Source: Proteus cibi
Lineage (GTDB): Bacteria > Pseudomonadota > Gammaproteobacteria > Enterobacterales > Enterobacteriaceae
Direction of reading: 5' to 3'
Assembly: GCF_003144405.1 (NCBI RefSeq)
Contig: NZ_PENW01000010.1
Coordinates: 153,894-217,893 of the forward strand
Length of the DNA stretch: 64,000 nucleotides
Of this stretch, positions 46,384 through 55,010 are shown piece after piece. Position 1 is the stretch's first letter; each line of letters begins with the position of its first letter. The position numbers and the translations under genes are program-made. Under the pieces are notes generated by a model that was given only the letters and a program-made list of their open reading frames with translations, searched no databases and was not told the DNA's origin.

Positions 46384-46906
46384 AATGCTTCCTAGCTAAC
46401 GCTTAAATCCATTAAGTCGCGCCATCCATAAGCCAATTTATCTACAAGTATGTATAAAATGGCATTGACTCCATTTATTACATTCTGTCGATATCATGAT
46501 GTAATAGAATTAGCCTGTACATTTTACAAACATCAACGTTATCTCTTCATCACTATCCTGCCTTAAAAATCAGCATTTAAAAATGTTAATTTTTATAGTG
46601 GAACCACTAAAAAAGATCTATACCACTCTGTTCTATTTTTTATAGAAATTCATTTTGAGACAATAAAGATTGTTATAAATAATAAATTAAATCAATCTAT
46701 TACATTTTATTTTTTTGATTTATTGACTTTAACCTTGTTATTATCTTGTGTGATTACCCATTGAAGAAACTAGAGATCAAAAGTGAGATGAATGTTTAAA
46801 ATTCACACATTAGTCATGACATTTATTGAAAAGTTTGCCCTATTCCTCTGTTTCTTTAACAATTTTGGAGTACAATTGTCGCAGTCTATTTACTGAATGA
46901 TCTGTT

Positions 46907-47086
46907 ATGTCTGCTATCTCTATTATTGGAATAAGCTACCTTATTGGAGCTGTAATATCGTTTATTATTACTTTCTTTTTAACCAAAGATCCTAGCCTAG
47001 CCATGCGACTTTTAAGTGCATTATTAATCGCCTTAACTTGGCCTCTTAGCTTTCCTATGGCACTTATCTTCTCTATTTTTAGCTAA
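46907..47086 (+). CDS. ortT: Small membrane toxin of the OrtT/GhoT family
   Basis: A 59-residue, highly hydrophobic protein with two predicted transmembrane segments (residues 6-25 and 34-58) joined by a short polar loop (LTKDPSLAMR). The second segment, RLLSALLIALTWPLSFPMAL followed by IFSIFS, matches the hallmark of E. coli GhoT and OrtT (LSAFLVGxTWPMSxPVALLFSLF). The SFP triplet is as in OrtT. GhoT damages the membrane and lowers ATP when its antitoxin GhoS is removed; OrtT is an orphan that acts during stringent stress. No ghoS-like frame lies next to it, which favours OrtT. The ribosome site is weak. Confidence 0.82.
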   Translation: MSAISIIGISYLIGAVISFIITFFLTKDPSLAMRLLSALLIALTWPLSFPMALIFSIFS

Positions 47087-47462
47087 TTTTTTCAATTTCA
47101 ACTTAATAAAAGTAGTTATATTCTATTAAATTAGAATAATAGCTATTTATAGTTTCATTCTTAAATAAATATATTCATGGATTTGCAAAAATAACACTTT
47201 TAGCTTAGATTTTATCTAAAAAAGAATATCTAATTGCTCGTTATTTTACTCAGTCGATTACAACCTTATCAAGTAATATCAGCATGTTATAATTAATATT
47301 AAACTTATCGAAATAGAGCATCGCTTTAAACGCTAATTTTAGAGTAAATATTTTTATAAATTTACAATCAAACTTAATTTCATTACAGTATCTTATGTAA
47401 ATTGGTCTGATACGCGTATTATTTACTATCACCAATAATAATTTTTTAATTAGAGCTAGAAT
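47087..47462. other. AT-rich intergenic region before the Rob-like gene
   Basis: 376 bases without a supportable gene. It contains the promoter of the Rob-like regulator. I see no mar-box-like site with confidence. Confidence 0.35.
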
Positions 47463-48377
47463 ATGTTTAGTGAAAATGTCATTACAGATATTATCTATTG
47501 GATTGAAGAAAATTTAGAGAAAGATCTAAAACTTGAGAATGTTTCACAAAAATCAGGATATTCCAAATGGCATCTTCAACGCATGTTTAAAGAGCAAACA
47601 GGATTGACATTAGCGTCTTATATTCGAGCAAGACGACTTTCTTGTGCTGCTGTTGAATTACGCTTACAAAGAACGCCACTACTTGATATTGCGTTAAAAT
47701 ACCGTTTTGATTCGCAACAAACTTTCTCTAGAGCGTTTAAAAAGCTATTTAATATGACGCCCTATAATTACCGTAGAAAAGAAAATTGGCAAGCTCATGG
47801 CTTTACATTGCCATTAAGAAAATTTAGTGGTTTTAATTTAGATATTGAAATCGTTACTATTGATTCTCTCTCTTTAACGGGAATAGATCATACCTATAAA
47901 GCCAATGCAATCGATTGGAATTTTAGTACAGAAAAATCACGAGAAGAGTACTGGAAAGTGTTCTTTCAACATGCACTCTACAAACATGAGCGGGTTTATG
48001 CTTTACACAATATTTTATCTAAGAAAAATAATGAATTAACGATAAAATATGCAACTATGATGGAAAATAAACCTGAAATACATAATACACAATTTTTGCA
48101 TAGAGCACATATTGAGAATGCCAAATACCTTAAATTCACAATCCCTGAAAAATTACTCACATTAGAGTATAAAGATATTATCTATAATATATATGGTATT
48201 TTACTTAGAAAGTTAAATATACCTAGAAAAAAAGGATCACCGGATATTGAGGAATATATTTTTAAAGAAGAATATCCCGTTTCTAACCTAGCTTACAAAC
48301 CGATTCCTTTAGTGAAAGATGTGAATTATTATATTCCGATCGAAATTGAGCTAAATGATAAAAATAAGATAAAATAA
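47463..48377 (+). CDS. AraC-family regulator with GyrI-like domain (Rob-like)
   Basis: A 304-residue regulator. The N-terminal 110 residues are the MarA/SoxS/Rob DNA-binding domain with the first helix-turn-helix in LKLENVSQKSGYSKWHLQRMFKEQTG and the second in PLLDIALKYRFDSQQTFSRAFKKLF. SKWHLQRMFK, YIRARRLS and YRFDSQQTFSRAFKK are nearly identical to E. coli Rob. The remaining 190 residues correspond to Rob's GyrI-like ligand domain but diverge strongly, with many Asn, Lys and Ile residues. It may control efflux and stress genes; target genes are unknown. It has its own terminator. Confidence 0.85.
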   Translation: MFSENVITDIIYWIEENLEKDLKLENVSQKSGYSKWHLQRMFKEQTGLTLASYIRARRLSCAAVELRLQRTPLLDIALKYRFDSQQTFSRAFKKLFNMTPYNYRRKENWQAHGFTLPLRKFSGFNLDIEIVTIDSLSLTGIDHTYKANAIDWNFSTEKSREEYWKVFFQHALYKHERVYALHNILSKKNNELTIKYATMMENKPEIHNTQFLHRAHIENAKYLKFTIPEKLLTLEYKDIIYNIYGILLRKLNIPRKKGSPDIEEYIFKEEYPVSNLAYKPIPLVKDVNYYIPIEIELNDKNKIK

Positions 48378-48384
48378 TTTTGTT

Positions 48385-48413
48385 AAAAACCATCTATTTC
48401 TAGATGGTTTTTT
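48385..48413 (+). terminator. Terminator after the Rob-like gene
   Basis: AAAACCATCTA/TAGATGGTTTT with a four-base loop and a T6 tract. Confidence 0.9.
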
Positions 48414-48440
48414 CGTCTAATACGCTATAAGAAATTATTT

Positions 48441-48857
48441 TTACTTAATAAAACAATAAATAATTTCAGGATCGTTTTCATCAAGGTTTTCAATGCAACC
48501 ACTTTCAATAAAACCTGACTGAATTAACATATTTCGCATTGCATGATTAGATTTATTGGTTGATGTAAATAGCTTATCTCCTTGCGTATTTTCCTGAAAA
48601 TAAGTAATCAGGCATTTTCCATAACCTTTCTGGCGATACTTCTTATCTATCATCACAAGTTCAATAAATGGGTTATTAAAAAAGTGATGATGAATAACAC
48701 CATATCCCACCACTTCCGCATTACTCTCAAGAAGGTAAACAGCTTGGCTATCAAGCCAAGCTTTAATTTCATCAATACGTGAGGCGTTCTGTTGAGCATA
48801 GGTATCTAACTCAATAAGCGCAGATAGGTGATGGTATGTGGCAGGAGTGATTTTCAT
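48441..48857 (-). CDS. GNAT-family N-acetyltransferase
   Basis: A 138-residue GCN5-type acetyltransferase. VVGYGVIHHHFFNNPFIELVMIDKKYRQKGYGKCLITYF contains beta-4 and the acetyl-CoA loop (RQKGYGK). NKSNHAMRNMLIQSGFIESG is the usual C-terminal half. The substrate is unknown. It flanks the left end of the tailocin-like cluster and has a cellular rather than phage character. Confidence 0.85.
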   Translation of the reverse strand: MKITPATYHHLSALIELDTYAQQNASRIDEIKAWLDSQAVYLLESNAEVVGYGVIHHHFFNNPFIELVMIDKKYRQKGYGKCLITYFQENTQGDKLFTSTNKSNHAMRNMLIQSGFIESGCIENLDENDPEIIYCFIK

Positions 48858-48926
48858 GGTTTCTTAGTCTTACTACTATTGAGAAATATTAATAGCTAGA
48901 AGAACAAAATTTAATATTAAAGTTAA

Positions 48927-50531
48927 TTAACTAGCAACAAAAACTCTGACTATTCCTGTGTTTCCCTTACCAAAAGCACGATGTATTCGTTTACCATTGT
49001 TAGATGTTTTGAACGTACACCAGTTATTATCAGAGTGACCACACCACATTGGAATATTATCAACAGGGGGCATTATAAATGAAGTCCACTGACTACCACC
49101 TAGATCAACCCATACTATTTTTCCTCGAATATCTTCATTTATATTAACACCATTATCACTTAGCCAATCACCGTTATATAGCTCCTTCCAACCAGTTACT
49201 TTATATTTTGCGAATCGGTTATCACTTTCTGCTTTAGTGTAACTACTCCCAGCAATGGCATAATTCCCTTTTGGCTGATACTTATTATCAGATTCACCTT
49301 TTGAATAACTATACCCCGATGTTAAATAATTCCCTTTTGGCTGATATTTTCCATCCGATTCGCCCTTAGAATAACTATAACCCGATGCTAGATAATTTCC
49401 TTTCGGTTGATATTTTCCATCAGACTCACCTTTTGAATACGCCCCCACATCACCTGCGGTCGGTTTATTTTGACTATTAAACTCTTTCGCCCATGGTGTA
49501 AAACCTCCAGTACCGTACTGGCTACGAGAATAAATACGGCTCGTGTTATAAACATAATAAAGCTGAGTAATACCCGCATTTTTTAAAACAATTAACGTAC
49601 CCGCCATGGCTTCTGGGTAATTTAAATTTGTAGTCGCATTTGCATTTGCTGGCTGAAAATAGATACCCGCCGTTTTATAGTTATTTAAGTTTTGATTAGC
49701 GCCAATTGAAATAGCTTGACCATTAAAAATATCTTGCGAGGTTATCGTCACATCACCACTTAATGGCTTATCATTAACTTTACGCGTGGTAGCAACATAA
49801 TTACCTTTCGCTTGATATTTATTATCCGCTTCAGATTTTGAGTAACTATAACCTGCTGCTTGGTAATTTCCTTTTCCCTGATATTTACTATCCGATTCTG
49901 CTTTAGTATAGCTTTCACCTTTAGTTGCATAATTTCCAGACGGTTGATAACTTCCTTTTGGCTGAAATTTACCCTCTGATTCTGCTTTTGTGTAACTATC
50001 CCCTTTATTCGCGTAGTTTCCAGCGGGTGCATAATTTCCTTTGGGTTGATATTTGGTATCTGTTTCCGCTTTAGAATAACTGTGACCTTCAGCCTGATAT
50101 TTACCTACGGGTTGAAAGCGTTTATCTGCATCACCTTTAGAATAAGCACCAACTTCATTGGCGGTAATATCCGCTTTTAATTCAATCCAGGCATTACCTG
50201 CAACTGGCTCGACATTATTATTTTCTATTTTAGACTGCCAAGCTTTATTCTTATGATAAACCACACTACGCATTGGGTAAGGCTTGCCCGCTTCAGACCA
50301 TTTTGCAAAACCCTGTAATTGCATTTCGCCAATAGATTCGGTGATATCGTGAAATAAGCTATTCATTTTTTCACGTTCAATATCTTTTGCTGCTGGATCA
50401 GTCACTTGGTCACGCTCATAATCATAACCATAACCTTGTGTATAAGACACAGAACCATCAGATTGGATTTCTACAGGCACAACGGTTTTATCCCCTTGTG
50501 TTGCAAAGGGGGTTTTAAATATTTTAGTCAT
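48927..50531 (-). CDS. Tail fibre protein with tandem YSKxESDxKYQPKGNY repeats
   Basis: A 534-residue fibre, the receptor-binding part of the contractile tail. The N-terminal 110 residues (attachment domain, KWSEAGKPYPMRSVVYHKNKAWQS) are followed by about seven copies of a roughly 20-residue repeat with core YSKxESDxKYQPKGNY. Then comes a pyocin-knob-like domain (about residues 275-350, NLNNYKTAGIYFQP ... SRSQYGTGGFTPWAKEF), about four more repeats, and a unique 75-residue tip (GWKELYNGDWLSDNGVNINE). Strain specificity of such particles lies in the tip. No fibre-assembly chaperone gene follows. It is the last gene of the tail operon. Confidence 0.85.
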   Translation of the reverse strand: MTKIFKTPFATQGDKTVVPVEIQSDGSVSYTQGYGYDYERDQVTDPAAKDIEREKMNSLFHDITESIGEMQLQGFAKWSEAGKPYPMRSVVYHKNKAWQSKIENNNVEPVAGNAWIELKADITANEVGAYSKGDADKRFQPVGKYQAEGHSYSKAETDTKYQPKGNYAPAGNYANKGDSYTKAESEGKFQPKGSYQPSGNYATKGESYTKAESDSKYQGKGNYQAAGYSYSKSEADNKYQAKGNYVATTRKVNDKPLSGDVTITSQDIFNGQAISIGANQNLNNYKTAGIYFQPANANATTNLNYPEAMAGTLIVLKNAGITQLYYVYNTSRIYSRSQYGTGGFTPWAKEFNSQNKPTAGDVGAYSKGESDGKYQPKGNYLASGYSYSKGESDGKYQPKGNYLTSGYSYSKGESDNKYQPKGNYAIAGSSYTKAESDNRFAKYKVTGWKELYNGDWLSDNGVNINEDIRGKIVWVDLGGSQWTSFIMPPVDNIPMWCGHSDNNWCTFKTSNNGKRIHRAFGKGNTGIVRVFVAS

Positions 50532-50536
50532 AGGAA

Positions 50537-51193
50537 TTATTCTCCGAAATTACTCTTCAGAAAGTTTTTACGATATTGACCATAACCAAACGCTTTTTTG
50601 GTTATGATGCGATATTTGACACCCACGCCAGAAGGACGCGGCATTAAGTCGAAGTTCTCTAATAAAAGGCGTAAACGTTCATCTGGATTAAAATTAAAAA
50701 CGTAATACATATACGTCATATCAAAAGGATCAAGCACAAAGACTTTGCTATCTTCACGCCAGAAGAAACGTTTAAGAAATTCATTAATATTAGTTACGGT
50801 AGGGCTTTGAGTGAGATTGAAATAACGCATTCTCACCAACATTCTTTTTTGATCTAACGTCAGCGATAGAGTGTAATCAGCATTTCGTCGAAAGTTTGCC
50901 TTAAAATTAGTTTTCTTTTTACCAAAACCAAACCCTATTTTATTTTTATCACTCGGTGGAATATCTATCCCTAAAGGCACATCTAAAATACGTGACCATA
51001 CGGATAAACCAAAGTCGTTAGCTGTATCAATATTAAAGACATCTCGATACCAGTTTTGCCAGAATGAAACTGTAGATTGATGAAAGTAAGCCGCTTTTAA
51101 ATGCGCTAATGCTTTTAGCTTATCTGCATTTTCATATTGCCAGAGGATCGCTTTGAGTAGATCAGAATGAAAATCAAATTCTTGAATATTCAT
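50537..51193 (-). CDS. DUF2612 baseplate/tail protein
   Basis: A 218-residue protein with the DUF2612 layout (FWQNWYRDVFNIDTANDFGLSVWSRILDVPLG, then RMLVRMRYFNLTQSPTVTNINEFLKRFF). In other contractile phages this gene sits between baseplate J and the fibre, equivalent to P2 gpI, and links fibre to baseplate. Its start overlaps the end of the J-like gene by four bases. Confidence 0.82.
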   Translation of the reverse strand: MNIQEFDFHSDLLKAILWQYENADKLKALAHLKAAYFHQSTVSFWQNWYRDVFNIDTANDFGLSVWSRILDVPLGIDIPPSDKNKIGFGFGKKKTNFKANFRRNADYTLSLTLDQKRMLVRMRYFNLTQSPTVTNINEFLKRFFWREDSKVFVLDPFDMTYMYYVFNFNPDERLRLLLENFDLMPRPSGVGVKYRIITKKAFGYGQYRKNFLKSNFGE

Positions 51194-52377
51194 ACGATCA
51201 CCACTTGTACCGCCCCTTTTGGTAATCGGGCAATCTGATTAAGACCAATAGGAATTAATGCAACATTCCAATTCTTTCCATCTGTTGAAAGCTCAACTTT
51301 AGTGACAAATAAATGAGGCTCAACCGCATTAACCGCAGCTGAAATTTCAAAAGGAGAAACGTCTCGCCCAACCACCAGCCCATTATCACCTTCTATTTCA
51401 CCCTGTACCCATTTCTCTAATGCATTAGGAATAATGGTTTGAGCATCAATATTGGATTTCTTTACCGAAACACGGCAAAACACAGGTATTTCTTTCGGTC
51501 GAGAGAACTTAATAGGATATTCCTGACCACTTGCTGGCTCTATTACCTTTATTTCAATATCACCATTAAATGCAGCACCTATTGTTTTTGTTCTTAATAA
51601 TGATTTCGCAATTTCATGGCTATCTCCACCTTCTACACAGACATAAATGCTATGCGGTAATAATGAAATACCATCAACAATTAATGCGTTATCATTAAAA
51701 TTTTCACGAAAAGAGAGAGAATTAACACCCTCTAATTCATATAATGAAGAAGTTATCGCGTCTGCAACACTGACTGTATTTTTAGCTAGTGTTTGTTTAC
51801 GCCGACGCCTTGCCTTTATATCTGACTCAGCATGACGACCAACAACAGCATGGGTTAAGTTATTCACTTTTTCCCATCCTAATACAGAACTTGCTACTTT
51901 ATTTAATTGCCCAATACCACAAGTAATAGGACCATATTCTTTGGCTCGCATATCACCTTTAATTTTTCCATTATTAGCGATAATTAATGGTGTTAACGTT
52001 TCAAAAACAGCCCCCGTTATTGTAATTGCCTGAGAGCCTTTAGGAATAATAGTACCGGGAATACCCGTAAACTCGACATGACTTAAATAGGAATGTGTGG
52101 CATTAATACGCTCTCCGCCCATTAACGCCCATATTGCATCGAGAAAAATGCCCCCCGCAATATCTGGGTTTATTTGATTTGCCAGTTCAGCATTATTACG
52201 AACAATCGCATCTCTATTTTCAATTTCCATGGTTGCCAATACCCCTTGTGGGGTTTCTGGCGATAAATTAATAGATTGACCAAATACAGTACGAAATTCA
52301 TCTTCGACGTTATTTCGTAACGTCGATGTATCTGGCACAATCACTCCTTTATTATTAATATAACGATAGTCAGCCAT
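51190..52377 (-). CDS. Baseplate wedge protein, gpJ-like
   Basis: A 395-residue baseplate J family protein. GVIVPDTSTLRNNVEDEFRTVFGQSINLSPETPQGVLATMEIENRDAIV is the typical N terminus, and ARRRRKQTLAKNTVSVADAITSSLYELEGVNSLSFREN is the central conserved block. It forms the wedges around the hub. It overlaps the gp25-like gene by eight bases. Confidence 0.9.
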   Translation of the reverse strand: MADYRYINNKGVIVPDTSTLRNNVEDEFRTVFGQSINLSPETPQGVLATMEIENRDAIVRNNAELANQINPDIAGGIFLDAIWALMGGERINATHSYLSHVEFTGIPGTIIPKGSQAITITGAVFETLTPLIIANNGKIKGDMRAKEYGPITCGIGQLNKVASSVLGWEKVNNLTHAVVGRHAESDIKARRRRKQTLAKNTVSVADAITSSLYELEGVNSLSFRENFNDNALIVDGISLLPHSIYVCVEGGDSHEIAKSLLRTKTIGAAFNGDIEIKVIEPASGQEYPIKFSRPKEIPVFCRVSVKKSNIDAQTIIPNALEKWVQGEIEGDNGLVVGRDVSPFEISAAVNAVEPHLFVTKVELSTDGKNWNVALIPIGLNQIARLPKGAVQVVIV

Positions 52378-52714
52378 TCAATGTAAATCCTCCATATATC
52401 GTGCGTATATCTGCCTGATATTTCAATATTCCCTCTTCTAGAAAAGCATGGAAATAGGTGATAGAGACAACTTCCTCTATTTCAGCAATCCGTTGTCGAA
52501 ACGCCATTTCAAATAAAGGAAGATCAACTTGTCGGCTAAAGGTTGCTGACCAATAAGGAATACCTTTATCTTTTTTATGTAGCATTTCACCACGCACCGC
52601 TTTAATAAAATGCTGACAAAGATTTTTTACGGCTTCATCGTTGTCACAAATTTGGAGATTACCATCAGCACCTATCGCAAAATCATTCTGCTGGTTTATT
52701 GAAAATGTCCTCAT
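52370..52714 (-). CDS. Baseplate wedge protein, gp25/gpW-like
   Basis: A 114-residue member of the gp25-like lysozyme-fold family. LCQHFIKAVRGEMLHKKDKGIPYW and FEMAFRQRIAEIEEVVSI fit the family. It is the sheath-initiating wedge component. It overlaps the spike gene by four bases. Confidence 0.85.
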   Translation of the reverse strand: MRTFSINQQNDFAIGADGNLQICDNDEAVKNLCQHFIKAVRGEMLHKKDKGIPYWSATFSRQVDLPLFEMAFRQRIAEIEEVVSITYFHAFLEEGILKYQADIRTIYGGFTLNG

Positions 52715-53403
52715 ATTGGACTCCCTGTATTGTCTTTTCCTGCTTGCACCCCACTATGAGTATGTGTTGAGCCGATATCTTTTCCGTTATGGCGCATCAG
52801 CCCACCTTGTGAATCGCTATTACCATTTACAGCGTAGTTGCCATTAACAGTAACATTGCCGGTAAATATCGTTTCAGGCGACTTAATTTCATACTTTGGC
52901 GTTTCTAATACCACTTTATCGTTATGAAGAGAAAAACAGACTGAGCCATCCATTGATTGAATAACCAAGGCATCAATGTTCTTCCCATCAATTGCCCATC
53001 CTTTGATCGTGTCAGGAAAAAACATCGCATCGCTAAACGAATGTAATCGCGTTGTATTGGGTTGATCTTCTAAACCTCCACGTTGAAAAATAAGGCTAAT
53101 ATCGCGATCACTCGCTTTTAACCAGCCAAAATCACCTGGTTTAATGGGGGCTCTAATAAAAAATCCACCGCCACCAAAGCGAAACACGGGAATATTAGCA
53201 ACAGGAGCTCGAGAGATTTTTTCATCATCGGTAGTCAACATCATGACTAACGGTTTGATCATGGCTCTATTTGTCTGCTCATCATAATTAATTACCGTTG
53301 CGGGTAACATATCATCTGTATTCATCATTAAATGGCGAAATGCTGACGAAAAAGCGCCTGCCAATGAACCAACACTGGCAATATCATTATTAGGTTTGCT
53401 CAT
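52711..53403 (-). CDS. Membrane-puncturing spike protein, gp138-like
   Basis: A 230-residue spike. An N-terminal OB-fold (MLPATVINYDEQTNRAMIKPLVMML) and GDFGWLKASDRDISLIFQRGG resemble the Gp138/GpV family. The C terminus is a beta-helix with regular hydrophobic repeats (YEIKSPETIFTGNVTVNGNYAVNG). It ends GKDIGSTHTHSGVQAGKDNTGSPI; the HTH triplet coordinates iron at the needle tip in P2 gpV and relatives. Confidence 0.88.
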   Translation of the reverse strand: MSKPNNDIASVGSLAGAFSSAFRHLMMNTDDMLPATVINYDEQTNRAMIKPLVMMLTTDDEKISRAPVANIPVFRFGGGGFFIRAPIKPGDFGWLKASDRDISLIFQRGGLEDQPNTTRLHSFSDAMFFPDTIKGWAIDGKNIDALVIQSMDGSVCFSLHNDKVVLETPKYEIKSPETIFTGNVTVNGNYAVNGNSDSQGGLMRHNGKDIGSTHTHSGVQAGKDNTGSPI

Positions 53404-53405
53404 AA

Positions 53406-54224
53406 TTAGGCTCGTTTACACGTTGCGGTATAGGTGAAATCGGCATCATGTGAAGCAACTTTAAACTCAAGCTGCTCAATAATGTAATCACCATTTAGTG
53501 AGGTATTTAATTTGCTATCAAGGCGGAGCATTCCACCTAATTCAGAAGTACTATCAATAAGATAGCTCACCGTTAATCCACTCTCTGTGGCTTTGGGAAT
53601 GCCGATCATGCCCGAATTCATATTCAAAATACGAAATCGATTTTTTAATGCTTTATCGTCATCTTTTACGAATAGCGTATCATCATCAATAAAAGCTTTA
53701 ACATTTCCTGACTCTTGTAAACGCTCTATTTGATGTAATGCAGAGCCACAATAATACCAATTTGCAATATTCTTATCGGTCGCCTGAAAATCTAATTTCA
53801 CACCACAATCATTAGCAATGGCTAATGCAATTTCACTTAATTTTTGCATTGCGCCACCACTAGAGGAAATAATTTTTCCAGAACAATGATGACTAGTTTT
53901 TGCCGATAACGTTACGGTGACATTCGGAGGAGAATCTATTTCTGCACTGACAATATCGCCAACAAAAAGCGAAAACACACCAGTGTTAATTCGACCAACT
54001 TCTAAATAAAGCCGCCGAACTTGTTTATTTTTATTATAAGGGCTGGTTTCCGTCAGTAAATAATCTCTTGTCTCGGCATTAAGCCCTGTAATAGCAACTT
54101 TACATTCGTTTTGTAATGGATTTGCATATTTTTTTCCTCCTGCTGATATGCGTAATCCTTCATACCATTGAAGCCTTTCTCCGACCTCAATACCCACCCT
54201 TATTCGTCGAAGATCCATCTTCAT
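53406..54224 (-). CDS. Baseplate hub protein
   Basis: A 272-residue protein directly before the spike gene. LRISAGGKKYANPLQNECKVAITGLNAETRDYLLTETSPY followed by RLYLEVGRI and SAEIDSPPNVTVTLSAKT is the hub pattern of Dit/spike-type myophages. It probably holds the spike on the tube end. Assignment rests on position and these blocks. Confidence 0.75.
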   Translation of the reverse strand: MKMDLRRIRVGIEVGERLQWYEGLRISAGGKKYANPLQNECKVAITGLNAETRDYLLTETSPYNKNKQVRRLYLEVGRINTGVFSLFVGDIVSAEIDSPPNVTVTLSAKTSHHCSGKIISSSGGAMQKLSEIALAIANDCGVKLDFQATDKNIANWYYCGSALHQIERLQESGNVKAFIDDDTLFVKDDDKALKNRFRILNMNSGMIGIPKATESGLTVSYLIDSTSELGGMLRLDSKLNTSLNGDYIIEQLEFKVASHDADFTYTATCKRA

Positions 54225-54507
54225 TACTCCAATACACTAATGATTGTGTTTTTGTAAATTCCTCATACCACGGTAAAGCATCATTTTCTGTGAGAAAAAT
54301 TAAATTAATCCCTTGGTTTAAATAGCGGTAAGGAATAATCGGTGTATTAGCAACCAGACGAATACCTGTCATCAGCACTTCACCGTCTCGCTCAATATCA
54401 CAAAACATCGTTTGATTAGCGACTTTTAGCGTAAATATCCAATCAACGCCCGATATTTCAACAGAAAATTGTTGATTAGGAATAGCTTGTAATGGAATTT
54501 CTTGCAT
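54187..54507 (-). CDS. Baseplate plug protein (Pam3 gp18-like)
   Basis: A 106-residue beta-rich protein, IPLQAIPNQQFSVEISGVDWIFTLKVANQTMFCDIERDGEVLMTGIRLVANTPIIPY. This matches the small 'phage baseplate plug' family described from cyanophage Pam3. It overlaps the hub gene by 38 bases in another frame. Confidence 0.75.
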   Translation of the reverse strand: MQEIPLQAIPNQQFSVEISGVDWIFTLKVANQTMFCDIERDGEVLMTGIRLVANTPIIPYRYLNQGINLIFLTENDALPWYEEFTKTQSLVYWSNEDGSSTNKGGY

Positions 54508-54519
54508 TTTGTCTATCTC

Positions 54520-55008
54520 CTATTTTTCGTTTTTTCCTGCTCGTGTTGATTTTTTACTTTTGATATTTCCACGATTGACTGTCGAAGTTTGTTTTGGTTT
54601 TTTAGTCGATTTAGGGGATTTTTTATTATATTCAGGCTCTATTGTTTTCCATTCTATAAATTTAAGTTTTAATTCCATTGCATCCACTTTTGCAGGATCT
54701 TCATCATGAGTCAGACTTTCTAACAACATAGGTTGATAGGTTCTAACTCTAGTTTGAATGCCCACCAGCGTATGTTCGTCATAAAGCTGTTTTATAATAG
54801 AATAGCGATGTGCAATATCGCCCGTTAATAGTAAATCGACACCAATACTAATAGGATTAATAACAACGTGGTCGCTACGATTTTCACCATTTTCAATCGC
54901 AAATTTAATGGCTTGATGACTATCAGTAACTGAGACTTTAGTCAGATTAACGCTATCAAATAGCGTTACAAATGACTCTAAATCAAAAATTCTAACTTCA
55001 GTTATCAT
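54520..55008 (-). CDS. Dit-like baseplate/tail protein
   Basis: A 162-residue protein. The first 120 residues (ESFVTLFDSVNLTKVSVTDSH, then DHVVINPISIGVDLLLTGDI, YDEHTLVGIQTRVRTYQPMLLESLTHDEDP) fit the Dit-like N-terminal domain that follows the tape measure in such phages. The last 30 residues are Lys-, Ser- and Thr-rich, low complexity and probably disordered. Confidence 0.75.
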   Translation of the reverse strand: MITEVRIFDLESFVTLFDSVNLTKVSVTDSHQAIKFAIENGENRSDHVVINPISIGVDLLLTGDIAHRYSIIKQLYDEHTLVGIQTRVRTYQPMLLESLTHDEDPAKVDAMELKLKFIEWKTIEPEYNKKSPKSTKKPKQTSTVNRGNIKSKKSTRAGKNEK

Positions 55009-55010
55009 AA

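Larger units (their letters stand above)
46208..46906. other. Hairpin-rich intergenic region upstream of the ortT-like gene
   Basis: About 700 bases without a gene longer than 40 codons that I can support. It holds a perfect ten-base-pair inverted repeat at 46245-46268, a terminator-like hairpin at 46350-46383, a seven-base inverted repeat (ATTACAT/ATGTAAT) at 46477-46505, and TAGTGG-AA-CCACTA at 46596-46609. No GhoS-type antitoxin frame is visible. The terminator without an obvious gene before it leaves room for an unannotated small RNA. Confidence 0.45.

Noticed and set aside
49388..50032. Alternative-frame proteins inside the tail fibre gene
   Set aside because: They arise from the same tandem repeats read in other frames and have no ribosome sites.
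52641..52847. 68-codon plus-strand frame across the spike-wedge junction
   Set aside because: Antisense to two overlapping well-supported baseplate genes.
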